A stretch of 64,000 nt of DNA from Nannocystis pusilla (GCF_020073745.1 NZ_JAIRAU010000019.1:186001-250000); one strand, 5' to 3'; positions 24,302-33,216 are shown, counted from the first letter of the stretch. Numbers and translations: made by a program. Notes: a model not told the origin generated them from the sequence alone.

Positions 24302-24356
24302 GCGACCCCTGCTCCTGCACGCCGCGAGCAGCGCGCCGTCGAGTCGCGCTCTCACA

Positions 24357-24426
24357 TGTCTGTGATAACATCACTACAAGATCATGTTTGTCACAACATG
24401 AAGGTTCGAGCATGTCCCTTTGAGCA
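24357..24426. repeat. Tandem array of five 14-bp units
   Basis: Exact 14-bp steps with no spacer: TGTCTGTGATAACA, TCACTACAAGATCA, TGTTTGTCACAACA, TGAAGGTTCGAGCA, TGTCCCTTTGAGCA. Units begin T and end CA; arms remain roughly complementary while the sequence drifts A/T-rich. It follows the redox operon and precedes the end of a convergent gene. Confidence 0.75.
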
Positions 24427-24537
24427 TGGCGATGATAAGCACTTGCTCGCAGCCCTACCGCCGCCGCTGGACGCGGCCGGGCGTTCAGAGCGGCTCGAGA
24501 GCACGATGCCGGTATGCCCCCGACCGCCGCCCCGGCC

Positions 24538-25812
24538 TCAAAACCTGCCGGAGAGCACGATGCCCGTGTGGCCCGGACCGGCGCTCGGCTCGACGCGAAT
24601 CGCCCGGGCTCCGCCGGGGCCGAGGTGCTTGCGCTGGACGATCAGCCCCGCCACCGATCCCGCGACGAGGCCGACGCCGAGCCCGCGCAAGGTCGCCGCG
24701 AGGGCCGGCAGCGCCGAATGACGGTGCTCGCCCCAATGATCGGACCAGCCGGCCAGCGTCCCCTGCGGATCGGTGTTGTCGCGGCTGAACGGGATCGTCC
24801 CCCGCAGCACCAGCACCTCGCCGAGGATGAGGCCCACGCCGCCGACCGCAGCGAGCGCGCTCCATGCGATCATTCGCCGGCGCGGATCGTTCGCGCGCCA
24901 CACGAGCCCGCTCGCGGCCAGACCGGCGCCGGCGCCGAGGAGCGTCGAGCCGATGTTGCGCACCACGAACCCGCTGGCGAAGCGACGCCGACAGGCCGCG
25001 AGCGTCGGGTCGTCGCAGGCCTTGACGCGCTGGCCGTGGATCATCCCCACCCCGCCGGCGATGAACCCGAGCCCGGCCGCCGCCACCGCGCCGCCGCTGA
25101 TGTAGAGACCGCGCGACGTCGTCTCGACGACCTCCGGCGGCACCGCGCGGACCTGCGGCGGCGGGGTGTGGACGACGGCTACCAGCTCCGGTCGCAGCGA
25201 GATCGCCAGCGGCGTCGAGGCGACCGCCACCTGTTGCTCCGCCGGCTGATAGCCGGGACCTTCCACCCGCACGATCCACGCGCCGGGGTCCAGCTCGAGC
25301 TTCAGCGGCTGTCGCGGCGTCGTCCGCGGGAACGTGAGCTCGGGCCGCAGATCGGCCGGGCTGCGCGCCACGTGCCGCGCGACCACGGTGACGGCCTGCG
25401 GACCCTCGAGCGGCAGCGTGACGGTGACCGTCACCGCCGTCACCTTGCGGGCCGACTCCTCGAGCTGCTCCTCGCCCTGCTTGCGATCGTCGGGGCCGAT
25501 GTCCGTGCGCGCCAGGTACTCGCGCACGTAGGCGACCGCGTGCGCGAAGTGCCCGGCCGCGTCGCGGCTCGCGGCCGCGTTGAACAGGAGCGACGGGTCG
25601 CCGGGATAGTCGCGCCGCAGCGCCTCGAACTCGAGCGCGGCCTCGACGTAGCGGCCGCCCTCGAAGAACTTCGCCGCGCGGGCGGTCCGCTCGGCCTTGT
25701 CGCTGGCCGCCGCCGGCGCGGTCGCCTCCGCGGGCGTTCCCGTGTTCGTCGCCGCGGCGCCCGCTGGCGCCACGAGCAGCAACATCATCATGGAGACGCA
25801 GAGAGACGACAT
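24538..25812 (-). CDS. Secreted TPR-PEGA-like membrane protein
   Basis: 424 residues from ATG 25812, with a signal peptide (VSMMMLLLVAPAGAAA). Residues about 40-120 are TPR-like (FFEGGRYVEAALEFEALRRD, AVAYVREYLARTDIGPDD). About 125-205 forms a PEGA-like surface domain (LELDPGAWIVRVEGPGYQPA). The C-terminal half holds several Gly/Ala-rich hydrophobic segments (VAAAGLGFIAGGVGMI, LGAGAGLAASGLVW, AVGGVGLILGEVLVL), probably membrane helices. The TPR-then-PEGA order matches the protein at 60023. Such proteins are common in myxobacteria and mostly of unknown function. Divergent from the next gene. Confidence 0.75.
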   Translation of the reverse strand: MSSLCVSMMMLLLVAPAGAAATNTGTPAEATAPAAASDKAERTARAAKFFEGGRYVEAALEFEALRRDYPGDPSLLFNAAASRDAAGHFAHAVAYVREYLARTDIGPDDRKQGEEQLEESARKVTAVTVTVTLPLEGPQAVTVVARHVARSPADLRPELTFPRTTPRQPLKLELDPGAWIVRVEGPGYQPAEQQVAVASTPLAISLRPELVAVVHTPPPQVRAVPPEVVETTSRGLYISGGAVAAAGLGFIAGGVGMIHGQRVKACDDPTLAACRRRFASGFVVRNIGSTLLGAGAGLAASGLVWRANDPRRRMIAWSALAAVGGVGLILGEVLVLRGTIPFSRDNTDPQGTLAGWSDHWGEHRHSALPALAATLRGLGVGLVAGSVAGLIVQRKHLGPGGARAIRVEPSAGPGHTGIVLSGRF

Positions 25813-25908
25813 GCCGGCGAGCGCGACCCTAGCCGAAAGACCCGCCCGGCGCCAGCCTGCGCGAGACCTCTCGCCCGCGCGAGAACGCCGTTCAGCAGGG
25901 CCAGAAGC

Positions 25909-25937
25909 TTGCGCGGCCGCGTCGCGTTCGGTAGCGT
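25909..25937 (+). promoter_or_regulatory. Promoter TTGCGC-17-TAGCGT
   Basis: TTGCGC at 25909, spacer of 17, TAGCGT at 25932-25937, ending 8 nt before ATG 25946. Leaderless layout. Confidence 0.4.
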
Positions 25938-25945
25938 CGGCGCCT

Positions 25946-27340
25946 ATGCTCGCCTCTGGACGTGTCGCTTTCTGGGCCGTCGCGCTCACTGCCGTCTCGC
26001 TCGGTCCCTCGGGCTGCGCCGACATCCGGGGCCAGTGCCTCACCGCCGCCTGCTGGGCCCCCGCCGATTCCAGCACGAGCACCACCACGACCACGGACAC
26101 CACGACGGACACCACCGAATCGACCACGGGTCCGGCGCTGTGCGGCAACGGCGTGCGAGACCCCGGAGAGACCTGCGACGACGGCCAGGACTGCGGCGCC
26201 GGTGTGTGCAATTCCGACGAGTACACCGGCGAGAAGCACTGCAACACCACCTGCTCCGGCATCTACCCCGAGTGGTGCGGCGACAAGACCACGCAATCGC
26301 CCGAGACCTGCGACGAGGGCGACAACACCCCGACCTGCGACGCCGATTGCACCCCCGTCGAGTGCGGCGACGGCCTCCTCAACGCCACCGCCGGCGAGAC
26401 CTGCGACGACGGCGAGGACAACTCCGACGCCTACGACGACACCCCCGACCAGGTCGCCTGCAACACCTCGTGCACCGGCTCCGCCCCCCACTGCGGCGAC
26501 GGCGTCTGCCAGGAGCAGGTCGAGGACATCGCATGCGCCGACTGCACCTGCGGCGACGGCATCATCAGCTCCTCCGAAGCGTGCGACGCCGGCATGAACG
26601 GCACACCCGCGGACAGCGAGACCTGCGATGCCGACTGCACCCCCGTCGAGTGCGGCGACGGCCACCACAACCCCGCCGCCGGCGAGGGCTGCGACGACGG
26701 CAACCAGATCGACGACGACGAGTGCAACAACAACTGCACGACGTGCGGCAACGGCATCCCGCAAGCCGGCGAGGAGTGCGATGACGGCAACGACGTCGAC
26801 GACGACGCCTGCAGCAACGCGTGCATCAAGCCGCGCCTCGTCTTCGTCACGTCCTCGCAATTCCTCGGCAACCTCGGCGGCCTCGCCGGGGCCGACATGA
26901 AGTGCGCTGCCGCAGGCATGACCGCCGACCCGAACCTCCCCGCCACCGCCTGGCGCGCCTGGCTCAGCGACGACACCGGCTCCCCCTCCACCCGCTTCGA
27001 CACCACCTTCACCGGCTGGTACCAACTCGTCGACGGCACCCCCATCGCCAAGGGCTGGCCCGACCTCACCGACGGCACCCTCGCCGCCCCCATCAACCTC
27101 ACCGAGAGCGCAGCAGTTCCTGCGGACCCGCTCAACGCCTGGTCCAACACGAGCCCCACCGGCACGTCGTTCGGCGACGAGCACTGCGAGAATTGGACGA
27201 AATCGACGCTTGGCCTCAAGAGTCGCCTTGGCGACACCACGGCGACCAACACCAACTGGACCGACCTGAACGACCCAGAGCTCAATCCGCTCAACTGCAG
27301 CAATAGCTTCCACCTCTACTGCTTCCAGAACACCCCCTGA
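25946..27340 (+). CDS. DUF4215 Cys-repeat lipoprotein with DUF1554 C-terminus
   Basis: 464 residues. Signal and lipobox VSLGPSGC (Cys about 24), then a Thr/Ser linker. Residues about 50-290 hold at least six Cys-rich repeats of the CGDG...GE.CDDGN...C type (DUF4215, 'myxococcus cysteine-rich repeat'). The C-terminal 170 residues (LVFVTSSQFLGNLGGLAGAD, AWRAWLSDDTGSPSTRF, FHLYCFQ) match DUF1554, an endostatin-like / lectin-like fold known from Leptospira and myxobacteria. A surface-exposed adhesive or binding protein is likely. Confidence 0.88.
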   Translation: MLASGRVAFWAVALTAVSLGPSGCADIRGQCLTAACWAPADSSTSTTTTTDTTTDTTESTTGPALCGNGVRDPGETCDDGQDCGAGVCNSDEYTGEKHCNTTCSGIYPEWCGDKTTQSPETCDEGDNTPTCDADCTPVECGDGLLNATAGETCDDGEDNSDAYDDTPDQVACNTSCTGSAPHCGDGVCQEQVEDIACADCTCGDGIISSSEACDAGMNGTPADSETCDADCTPVECGDGHHNPAAGEGCDDGNQIDDDECNNNCTTCGNGIPQAGEECDDGNDVDDDACSNACIKPRLVFVTSSQFLGNLGGLAGADMKCAAAGMTADPNLPATAWRAWLSDDTGSPSTRFDTTFTGWYQLVDGTPIAKGWPDLTDGTLAAPINLTESAAVPADPLNAWSNTSPTGTSFGDEHCENWTKSTLGLKSRLGDTTATNTNWTDLNDPELNPLNCSNSFHLYCFQNTP

Positions 27341-27455
27341 CGCCCCCCACCCGCAAGGCCTCCACCACGCGCGTCGCTCACCAGCCCTCCCCGCAGAGTG
27401 CGACCCCTCCTCATGTAGAGCCCCCGCCGCCATCCACCGCCGCCCCCGTCATTGC

Positions 27456-27461
27456 TATCAT
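27456..27461 (+). promoter_or_regulatory. TANNNT -10 element of a TPR kinase gene
   Basis: TATCAT, 8 nt before GTG 27470. No -35 consensus upstream. Confidence 0.5.
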
Positions 27462-27469
27462 CCCTCTCG

Positions 27470-30412
27470 GTGCCCCCGCCGCCCCAGGCTCCCGACGCCG
27501 AAAGCGCCCTCGAGGACGCGCGCACGCGCCAGGCCACGCCCGAGGCCCCCGTCATCGTCCAGGCCCGCCCCGGTCGCACCCGTAGCCTCCCACCGCTCCC
27601 CGAGCCCGAGCCGCCCGCCCCGACGCGGATCCGCCACTTCACCGTCCTGCGGCAGATCGGCCAGGGCGGCATGGGCGTGGTCCTCTCGGCCTTCGACGAC
27701 GAGCTCGATCGCAAGGTCGCCATCAAGCTCATGCGCCCGTCGCACGGCGACAGCCTCGGCCGCGCCCGCCTGCAGCGCGAGGCCCAGGCGATGGCCAAGC
27801 TGGCCCACCCCAACATCGCCCGCGTCTACGAGGTCGGCGAGTTCGAGGGCCGCGTCTACATCGTCATGGAGTTCATCCAGGGCGAGACCCTGCGCGCCTG
27901 GCTGCGCCGCGACAGGCACCCGTGGCGCGACGTGCTCGCGGTCCTGCTGCAGGCCGGCCGGGGCCTCGCCGCCGCCCACGCGGCCGGCCTCGTCCACCGC
28001 GACTTCAAGCCGGACAACGTCATGGTCGCCGAGGACGGCTTCGTGCGCGTCCTCGACTTCGGCCTCGCGCGCAACGTCGACGTCGGCGACCTCGCGCCGA
28101 ACAGCGCCGAGCACCGCCTCGTCGCTCCCGTCTCGCACAGCGCCGGTTCGTTGAGCGAGCCGCTCACCGAGGCCGGCACGCTGGTCGGCACCCCGCCGTA
28201 CATGTCCCCCGAGCAATTCGCCCTCCAGCCGATCGGCGTCGAGAGCGACCAGTTCAGCTTCTGCGTCGCGCTCTACGAGGGCCTGTACGGCGCGCGGCCG
28301 TTCAAGGCCCGCACCGCCGACGAGCTGCTGGCGCAGATCGACGCCCTGCAGAAGAGCGAGCCCCCGCGCGGCGCCAGGGCCCCGCCGCGGCTGCGACGGA
28401 TCTTGCTGCGCGGCCTGTCGGCGCGGCCCGGGGATCGCTGGCCCTCGATGCAGGCGCTGCTCGACGAGCTCGTGCGCGAGCCCGGCAAGCGCGCCCGCCA
28501 GTGGTTCGCCGGCGTCGGCCTCGCCGCGCTCGCGGCCGGCCTCGGCTACGGCCTCACCCCGCGCGCCGCCGCCCCGGTCCAGCTGTGCAAGGACGCCGCG
28601 GGCAAGTTCGCCGGGATCTGGGACGACGCGCGCAAGGCCGACGTCCGCCGGGCCCTGCGGGCCACCGGGGCGGCCCACGCCGACGACATCGCCGCGCGCG
28701 TCGAGTCGCGGCTCGACGCCTACGTCGCCGCGTGGATCGCCATGCACACCGAGGCGTGCGAGGCCACCCACCTCCGCGGCGAGCAATCGCCGCTCCTGCT
28801 CGACCGCCGCATGGACTGCCTCGGCCTGCGCCGCACCGAGGTCGACGTGCTCGTCCAGGGCCTCGTCGCCGCCGACGCCGGCGTGCTCGATCGCGCCGTG
28901 CAGGCCACCATGGGCCTCGGTCGCCTCGACCGCTGCGCCGACGCCGAGGCGCTGATGGCCACCTTACCCCCGCCCGACGATCCCGCCCAGGCGGCCCGCG
29001 TCGCCGACGTCCGGGCCAAGCTGGCGCGCGTGCGCGTGCGCGGCGACCTCGGCCAGTACGAGGCGAGCCGCGCGCTGGGCGACGAGATTCTGCAAGAGGC
29101 CGCGGCGCTCGGCTATCGCCCGCTGCACGCCGAGGCGCTCGCGCGTCACGCTCAACTGCTCGAGTACGCCGGCGACGTCGCGGGCGCCGAGCAGGCCATG
29201 CTCGACGCCTACTTCATGGCCGGCGCCGTCAAGCACGACGAGGTCCAGGCCGACGCCGCCCTCGCCCTCGTCTTCATCCACGGCGTCGAGCAGGGCCGCT
29301 ACGACGACGCCATGCTGTGGGACCGCCACGCCCGGATGTTGCTCGAGCGGATCGGCCCGCGCCCGCTGCTGCAGATCACCCGACACACCGCGCTCGGCGG
29401 CGTGCTCGAGCGGTGGGGCAAGTACGCCGAGGCCGGCGAGCACCTCGAGCGCGCGCTCGCCATCGCCGAGGCCGACGAGGGCCCTGTGAGCCTCAACGTC
29501 GCCACCGTCGCGCACAACCTCGGCGGCGTGCGCCTGGCCCAGGGCGACCTCGCCGGCGCCGAGCAGATCTATCGCCGCTCGCTCGACATCTTCGTCGAGC
29601 TGCTCGGCCCCGAGAACCTCGGCGTCGCCGACACGCTCAACAACCTCGCCATGACCGCGCAGGCCCGGGCCGACCTCGACGGCGCCCGCGACCTGCTGCT
29701 GCGCGCCCTGGCGATCTACGAGAACAGCATCGGCCGCGAGCACCCGCGCCTGGCGATCCCGCTGTGCAACCTGGGCAACATCGCCGGCGCCCGGCGCGAG
29801 TTCGACGCGGCCCTCGCCTACCACCAGCGCGCCCTTGCGATCACCGAAACAGCCCTCGGCCCCGACCACCTCGAGGTCGCCGAGCCGCTCGCCGGCCTGG
29901 CCGAACTCGCGGCCCTGCAGCGCCGCTGGGACGACGCCGAGTCGCTGGCCTCGCGCGCCCTGGCCCTCCACGCGCGCACGCAGGGCCCCGCCCAGCCGGG
30001 CCAGATCCAGCCGCTGTGCGCTCTCGGCGAGGTCGCCCTGGCCCGCCGTCAATTCGCCGACGCCCGCGCCGAGTTCCAGCGCGCGCTCGAGGTCGCCGAG
30101 GCCACCTACGGCCCCGAGGACGTCGCCGCCGCCACCGCCCTCGGCGGCCTCGCCCGCGCCGCCCTCGGCGAGTCGAAGCCTCAGGAGGCGCTCCCGCTGC
30201 TCCACCGCGCGATCGCCATCCGCGAGCGCGCCCCCTCGCCCGTCCACGAGCTCGCCGCCCTGCGCTTCACCCTCGCCCGCGCCCAGCAGCAATCGCGCGA
30301 CCCCGCCGCCGAGGACACAGCCCGCCGCGCCATCGCCGACTACACCGCCGCCGGCGACCGCTTCGCCGGCGAGCGCGCCGAGGTCGAATCGTGGCTGTCC
30401 GCGCGCAAGTGA
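27470..30412 (+). CDS. Ser/Thr protein kinase with C-terminal TPR array (paralogue A)
   Basis: 980 residues from GTG 27470. Kinase domain at about 58-335: P-loop IGQGGMGVVLSAF, Lys in VAIKLMRP, HRDFKPDNVM (about 176; Phe replaces the usual Ile/Leu), DFGLARN, GTPPYMSPEQ. A membrane helix follows (about 347-365, FAGVGLAALAAGLGYGLTP). A conserved spacer domain comes next (GIWDDARKADVRRAL ... THLRGEQSPLLLDRRMDCL), then about eight TPR units (about 525-970, e.g. HNLGGVRLAQGDLAGAEQIY). The TPR part lies outside the cytoplasm by topology or, if the helix is not inserted, inside. The 3' end of this gene is partly repeated twice downstream. Confidence 0.92.
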   Translation: MPPPPQAPDAESALEDARTRQATPEAPVIVQARPGRTRSLPPLPEPEPPAPTRIRHFTVLRQIGQGGMGVVLSAFDDELDRKVAIKLMRPSHGDSLGRARLQREAQAMAKLAHPNIARVYEVGEFEGRVYIVMEFIQGETLRAWLRRDRHPWRDVLAVLLQAGRGLAAAHAAGLVHRDFKPDNVMVAEDGFVRVLDFGLARNVDVGDLAPNSAEHRLVAPVSHSAGSLSEPLTEAGTLVGTPPYMSPEQFALQPIGVESDQFSFCVALYEGLYGARPFKARTADELLAQIDALQKSEPPRGARAPPRLRRILLRGLSARPGDRWPSMQALLDELVREPGKRARQWFAGVGLAALAAGLGYGLTPRAAAPVQLCKDAAGKFAGIWDDARKADVRRALRATGAAHADDIAARVESRLDAYVAAWIAMHTEACEATHLRGEQSPLLLDRRMDCLGLRRTEVDVLVQGLVAADAGVLDRAVQATMGLGRLDRCADAEALMATLPPPDDPAQAARVADVRAKLARVRVRGDLGQYEASRALGDEILQEAAALGYRPLHAEALARHAQLLEYAGDVAGAEQAMLDAYFMAGAVKHDEVQADAALALVFIHGVEQGRYDDAMLWDRHARMLLERIGPRPLLQITRHTALGGVLERWGKYAEAGEHLERALAIAEADEGPVSLNVATVAHNLGGVRLAQGDLAGAEQIYRRSLDIFVELLGPENLGVADTLNNLAMTAQARADLDGARDLLLRALAIYENSIGREHPRLAIPLCNLGNIAGARREFDAALAYHQRALAITETALGPDHLEVAEPLAGLAELAALQRRWDDAESLASRALALHARTQGPAQPGQIQPLCALGEVALARRQFADARAEFQRALEVAEATYGPEDVAAATALGGLARAALGESKPQEALPLLHRAIAIRERAPSPVHELAALRFTLARAQQQSRDPAAEDTARRAIADYTAAGDRFAGERAEVESWLSARK

Positions 30413-30546
30413 CTCGCTCGCATCCTTCCACCCGCGCCGCGCCCAGGGTCGAATCGTGGCTGTCCGCGCGCAACTGATTCACTCGCATCATACGCGCCCG
30501 AGGTCGAATCGTGGCTGTCCGCGCGCGACTGATTCACACGAATCAT
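30382..30546. repeat. Three direct copies of the kinase gene 3' end
   Basis: A segment of about 43 bp recurs at 30382, 30447 and 30502. A 25-bp core (starting GGTCGAATCGTGG and ending CCGCGCGC) is identical in all three. The first copy is the real end of the kinase gene (VESWLSARK-stop); the other two repeat the last codons, the stop and about 15 bp beyond. Spacing is 65 and 55 bp. Confidence 0.85.
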
Positions 30547-30654
30547 TCTCAGGCGGTCGTGGGCACCTGCGAGGCGTGCGGCCCCTGCAGTCCACGCGCG
30601 GTGCTCCGGCGGCCGAGCGCGAACGCCAGGGCGGCGGCGAGGGCGACCACGCGT

Positions 30655-31110
30655 CCCCTCGAGGTCGGCGGGGCACATCTGCTCGACCACGTTCATTTGA
30701 TTGGTGTTGATGGCGATCGTGACCTGATCGGGCGCCGGCTGGAGCTCGGCCAGCATGTGGCGGGTGTCGTCGGACAGCCAGCGGGCGACCTCACCCTCGC
30801 TCTCCGGGGCGAACGAGATCGAGCCGCCGACCTGCAGGATCAGCCCGGGAGCGCGAGCGCGGATGCCGGCGAGCAGCTCGTTGTATTTGGACAGGCGCTT
30901 GGACCCCTTGCCGTCGGGCTCGCGCGCGTGGACGTGCAGGACCGTGGCGCCGGCGTTGTAGCAGTCGACGGCCTTCTGGATCTGCGCCTCCATCGTGACC
31001 GCGATGTCCTCCGGGAAATCGGAGGGCAGCCATTCCGGGCCGTAGGGAGCGGCGGTGATGCCGAGCTTCTGCTGATTCTCGGGGTGCAGCGAACCGTCGA
31101 AGAAATTCAT
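30655..31110 (-). pseudogene. Truncated BKACE / 3-keto-5-aminohexanoate cleavage enzyme (DUF849)
   Basis: ATG 31110 opens a normal DUF849 N-terminus: MEAQIQKAVDCYNAGATVLH, VHAREPDGKG (metal-binding HxH), IRARAPGLILQVGGSISFAP, PDQVTIAINTNQMNVVEQM. Homology stops near 30655 after about 152 of roughly 300 residues; the frame continues into Arg-rich unrelated sequence and the 30.4-kb repeats. The enzyme cannot be active. These proteins condense acetyl-CoA with beta-keto acids. It lies 23 bp downstream of the TauD fragment, the order expected of a catabolic operon. Confidence 0.8.
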
Positions 31111-31132
31111 GTGTCGCTCCTCTCGGATGACC

Positions 31133-31453
31133 TCACAGGAGACCGCGCCCCTGCAGCCTGTCGCCCAGGATGGCGGCGCGCTCCATCTTGCGGTGGCACG
31201 GCGGATAGTCCATGACAGCGTAGTGTTGCGTCGAACGGTTGTCCCAGATGGCGAAGCTGTTCGGCCGCCAGCGCCAGCGGACCTGATATTCGGGGATGTA
31301 GGCCTGGCCGATGAGATATTGCAAGAGCGCCGCGCCGCCCATGTTCTGGTCCTGGCCGACGCGCACGTGGCTGATGGTGTGGTAATTCGTGAAGTGGGTG
31401 GTGAACGCGTTGACGAACAGGACCTTCTCGCCGGTCTCCGGGTGCGTGCGCAT
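31133..31453 (-). pseudogene. C-terminal fragment of a TauD/TfdA-type 2OG dioxygenase
   Basis: About 106 codons read RTHPETGEKVLFVNAFTTHF ... VRWRWRPNSFAIWDNRSTQH ... YPPCHRKMERAAILGDR, the final third of TauD-family dioxygenases including the distal iron His (TQHYAV) and the 2OG-binding Arg. The N-terminal two thirds with the HxD iron ligands is absent; upstream of 31470 the frame is Arg/Ala-rich noise. So this is a relic whose 5' side was cut off. Confidence 0.8.
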
Positions 31454-31616
31454 GGCGCCTCCGTAAATGCACAGCCCGGCCGCCCCGCGCTCGTACCGCC
31501 CGATCGCCGTCCGACCAGCCGCGGAGCGCGGCGACGCCGTCCCGGTCTGCGAGACCGCCGCCGGCGACCGGATCCCCAGCTCGCGTGGCCCTCGCCCGCT
31601 CACAGCTCGGAGGACA

Positions 31617-31671
31617 TATTTTAATGCACATGTCCTTTTCGCCATACTCGCAGGCCATGCACCCGTCGGCA
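31617..31671. repeat. Tandem array of degenerate 14-bp units next to the relic
   Basis: TATTTTAATGCACA, TGTCCTTTTCGCCA, a 13-mer TACTCGCAGGCCA, then TGCACCCGTCGGCA, all abutting; AGGACA ends just before the first. A long inverted pair AGGACAT/ATGTCCT (31611-31617, 31630-31636) is formed. Confidence 0.6.
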
Positions 31672-31788
31672 GTTCGGCGCCCCGCGTCCGTCCCTCCCGC
31701 GAGAATCGCGCACCACCAATCGTCGTGACGGATCGCCCCTCACCCGCCACTATCACCCTCGCGGCCAGAGTCCGCGGGGAGATCGAGC

Positions 31789-32586
31789 ATGCACCCATCG
31801 GAGCAAGCGCAGCCTGAGGGCGGCGCACGGGCCGTCTTCGCCGCGCTGGCGGCCACCGACAGCGACGAGGCCGCGCTCGCGCGCCTCGCCGCCCTGATTA
31901 CCGGCCCCGGCGACCCGGCGATCGAGCGCATCAAGCAATTGATGCAGCCCGCCTCGCCCACTCCCGACAGCCCGTCCGTTCCTGCGCCCTCGCCGTGGAA
32001 GTCCCCGCAGGAGCGGGTGCTCGCGGCCGCCGCCTGCGTCGGTCGGCTCGAGTCGGTCGACCACGACTACGTCGAGGTCGTCGGCACCGCCTGGCTGGTC
32101 CGCCCCGACGTCGCGGTCACCCGGCGTCGCCCTGTCGCCACGGCCTTGAACCAGCTCGACCGTGGCGAGCGGACCCTGCAGATCGCCCTCGGCGACGACA
32201 CCTCCATCGTCAAAGTCCTCGAGGTCCTCTACCTCTCGCCCGACTGCGACCTCGCGTTCCTCCGCGTCGCGCCGCAGCCCTCGCACATCGAGCTGGCGAC
32301 CGAGCTCGATCACCACCACGACCTGGCCGTGCTCGGCCCCGCCGGCGACCCGGCCGAGGCCCCCGCGGGCTCCACGGCCGTCGCCGCCGGAAATTGGCTC
32401 GTCCCCGGCCGCCTCGTCGAGATCGCCGCGCAGCGCCTGCGCCACGACTGCCCCGGCTGGCCGCGCGGCGTCGGCAGCCCGCTCATCGACCTCGCGCGCG
32501 GCCAGGCCATCGGCCTCGCGCTCGACGGCGGCACCGCCTTGCCGGCCTGGCTCCTCCGCGACCGCCTCGATCGGCTGTTGCGATGA
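31789..32586 (+). CDS. Inactive trypsin-like protein (pseudo-protease paralogue)
   Basis: 265 residues from ATG 31789, with GGGGAGAT before it. After a 75-residue N-terminal helical/Pro-rich part comes a trypsin-like barrel: GTAWLVRPDVAVTRRRP (about 99-115), LYLSPDCDLAFLRVA (about 148-162), GWPRGVGSPLIDLARGQAIG (about 223-242). Aligned with the paralogue at 36120-36980, the catalytic His of VTNRH is replaced (VTRRR) and the Ser of GGSSGS is replaced (RGVGS); only the Asp region survives. It is probably a binding or regulatory relative. Its stop abuts the stop of the convergent sigma gene. Confidence 0.8.
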   Translation: MHPSEQAQPEGGARAVFAALAATDSDEAALARLAALITGPGDPAIERIKQLMQPASPTPDSPSVPAPSPWKSPQERVLAAAACVGRLESVDHDYVEVVGTAWLVRPDVAVTRRRPVATALNQLDRGERTLQIALGDDTSIVKVLEVLYLSPDCDLAFLRVAPQPSHIELATELDHHHDLAVLGPAGDPAEAPAGSTAVAAGNWLVPGRLVEIAAQRLRHDCPGWPRGVGSPLIDLARGQAIGLALDGGTALPAWLLRDRLDRLLR

Positions 32587-33204
32587 TCAACGCCCCTGCG
32601 CCAGCTGGGCGCGCAGCCCGGCGGCCCACTGATCGAGCCCCGAGATCGTGCTCTGGAGGTCCGACGCGCTCGCCTCGAGCTTGCGGATCTCGGCCTCGAG
32701 CTGCTGCTTGGCCCGGCGCAGGCGGCTGCGGGCCGTGTCCTCGGGCACCGCGAGGAACACCCCGAGCTCGGGCCCGGTCATGTGCTCCCAATAATACAGC
32801 TCGAGGATCACCTGCGACGCGACCGGGATCTTGCGCAGCCCGTGCAGCAGCAGCCGCTCCTCCGAGCGCGCCGCGAGCAGCGACGTCGGGCTCGCGCCGA
32901 GGTCGACGATCGACATGCACTCGAGGTCGAGCTCGTCGGGGGTCCGCCGGTGGCGACGGAGGTGGTCGCGGAGCACATTGTGGGCGATCGCGAACAAATA
33001 CGTGCGAAACGATGATTCCCCGCGGAAGCGGTCGCGGCCCTCGACGCAGGCGAAGAATGTGCGCTGTACCAGATCCTCGACCTGGTGATCGACCTTGTTG
33101 CGAAAGAACCTGCGGACGGCGTCGAAGTGGCGCTCGAACAGCGTACTGCCGGCCTGGCGATCGCCGGCCCGCCAGGCGGCGAGGAGCTCCTGATCGCTCG
33201 TCAT
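32587..33204 (-). CDS. ECF sigma factor beside a kinase
   Basis: 205 residues from ATG 33204, 6 nt after TAGAGT on the minus strand. Region 2: LFERHFDAVRRFFRNKVDHQ, VEDLVQRTFFACVEGRDRFR, SFRTYLFAIAHNVLRDHLRR. Region 4: IPVASQVILELYYWEHMTGP, ELGVFLAVPEDTARSRLRRA. A short coiled tail follows. No anti-sigma gene is adjacent; instead a Ser/Thr kinase diverges from it, and several ECF groups are known to be controlled by such linked kinases. Regulation by phosphorylation is therefore a reasonable inference. Confidence 0.9.
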   Translation of the reverse strand: MTSDQELLAAWRAGDRQAGSTLFERHFDAVRRFFRNKVDHQVEDLVQRTFFACVEGRDRFRGESSFRTYLFAIAHNVLRDHLRRHRRTPDELDLECMSIVDLGASPTSLLAARSEERLLLHGLRKIPVASQVILELYYWEHMTGPELGVFLAVPEDTARSRLRRAKQQLEAEIRKLEASASDLQSTISGLDQWAAGLRAQLAQGR

Positions 33205-33210
33205 GACGCC

Positions 33211-33216
33211 ACTCTA
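33211..33216 (-). promoter_or_regulatory. TANNNT -10 element of the sigma gene
   Basis: TAGAGT on the minus strand, 6 nt before ATG 33204. Leaderless layout. Confidence 0.45.

Noticed and set aside
32162..32632. Ser-rich 156-codon frame inside the pseudo-protease gene
   Set aside because: Alternative-frame shadow; the protease-fold frame carries the motifs.
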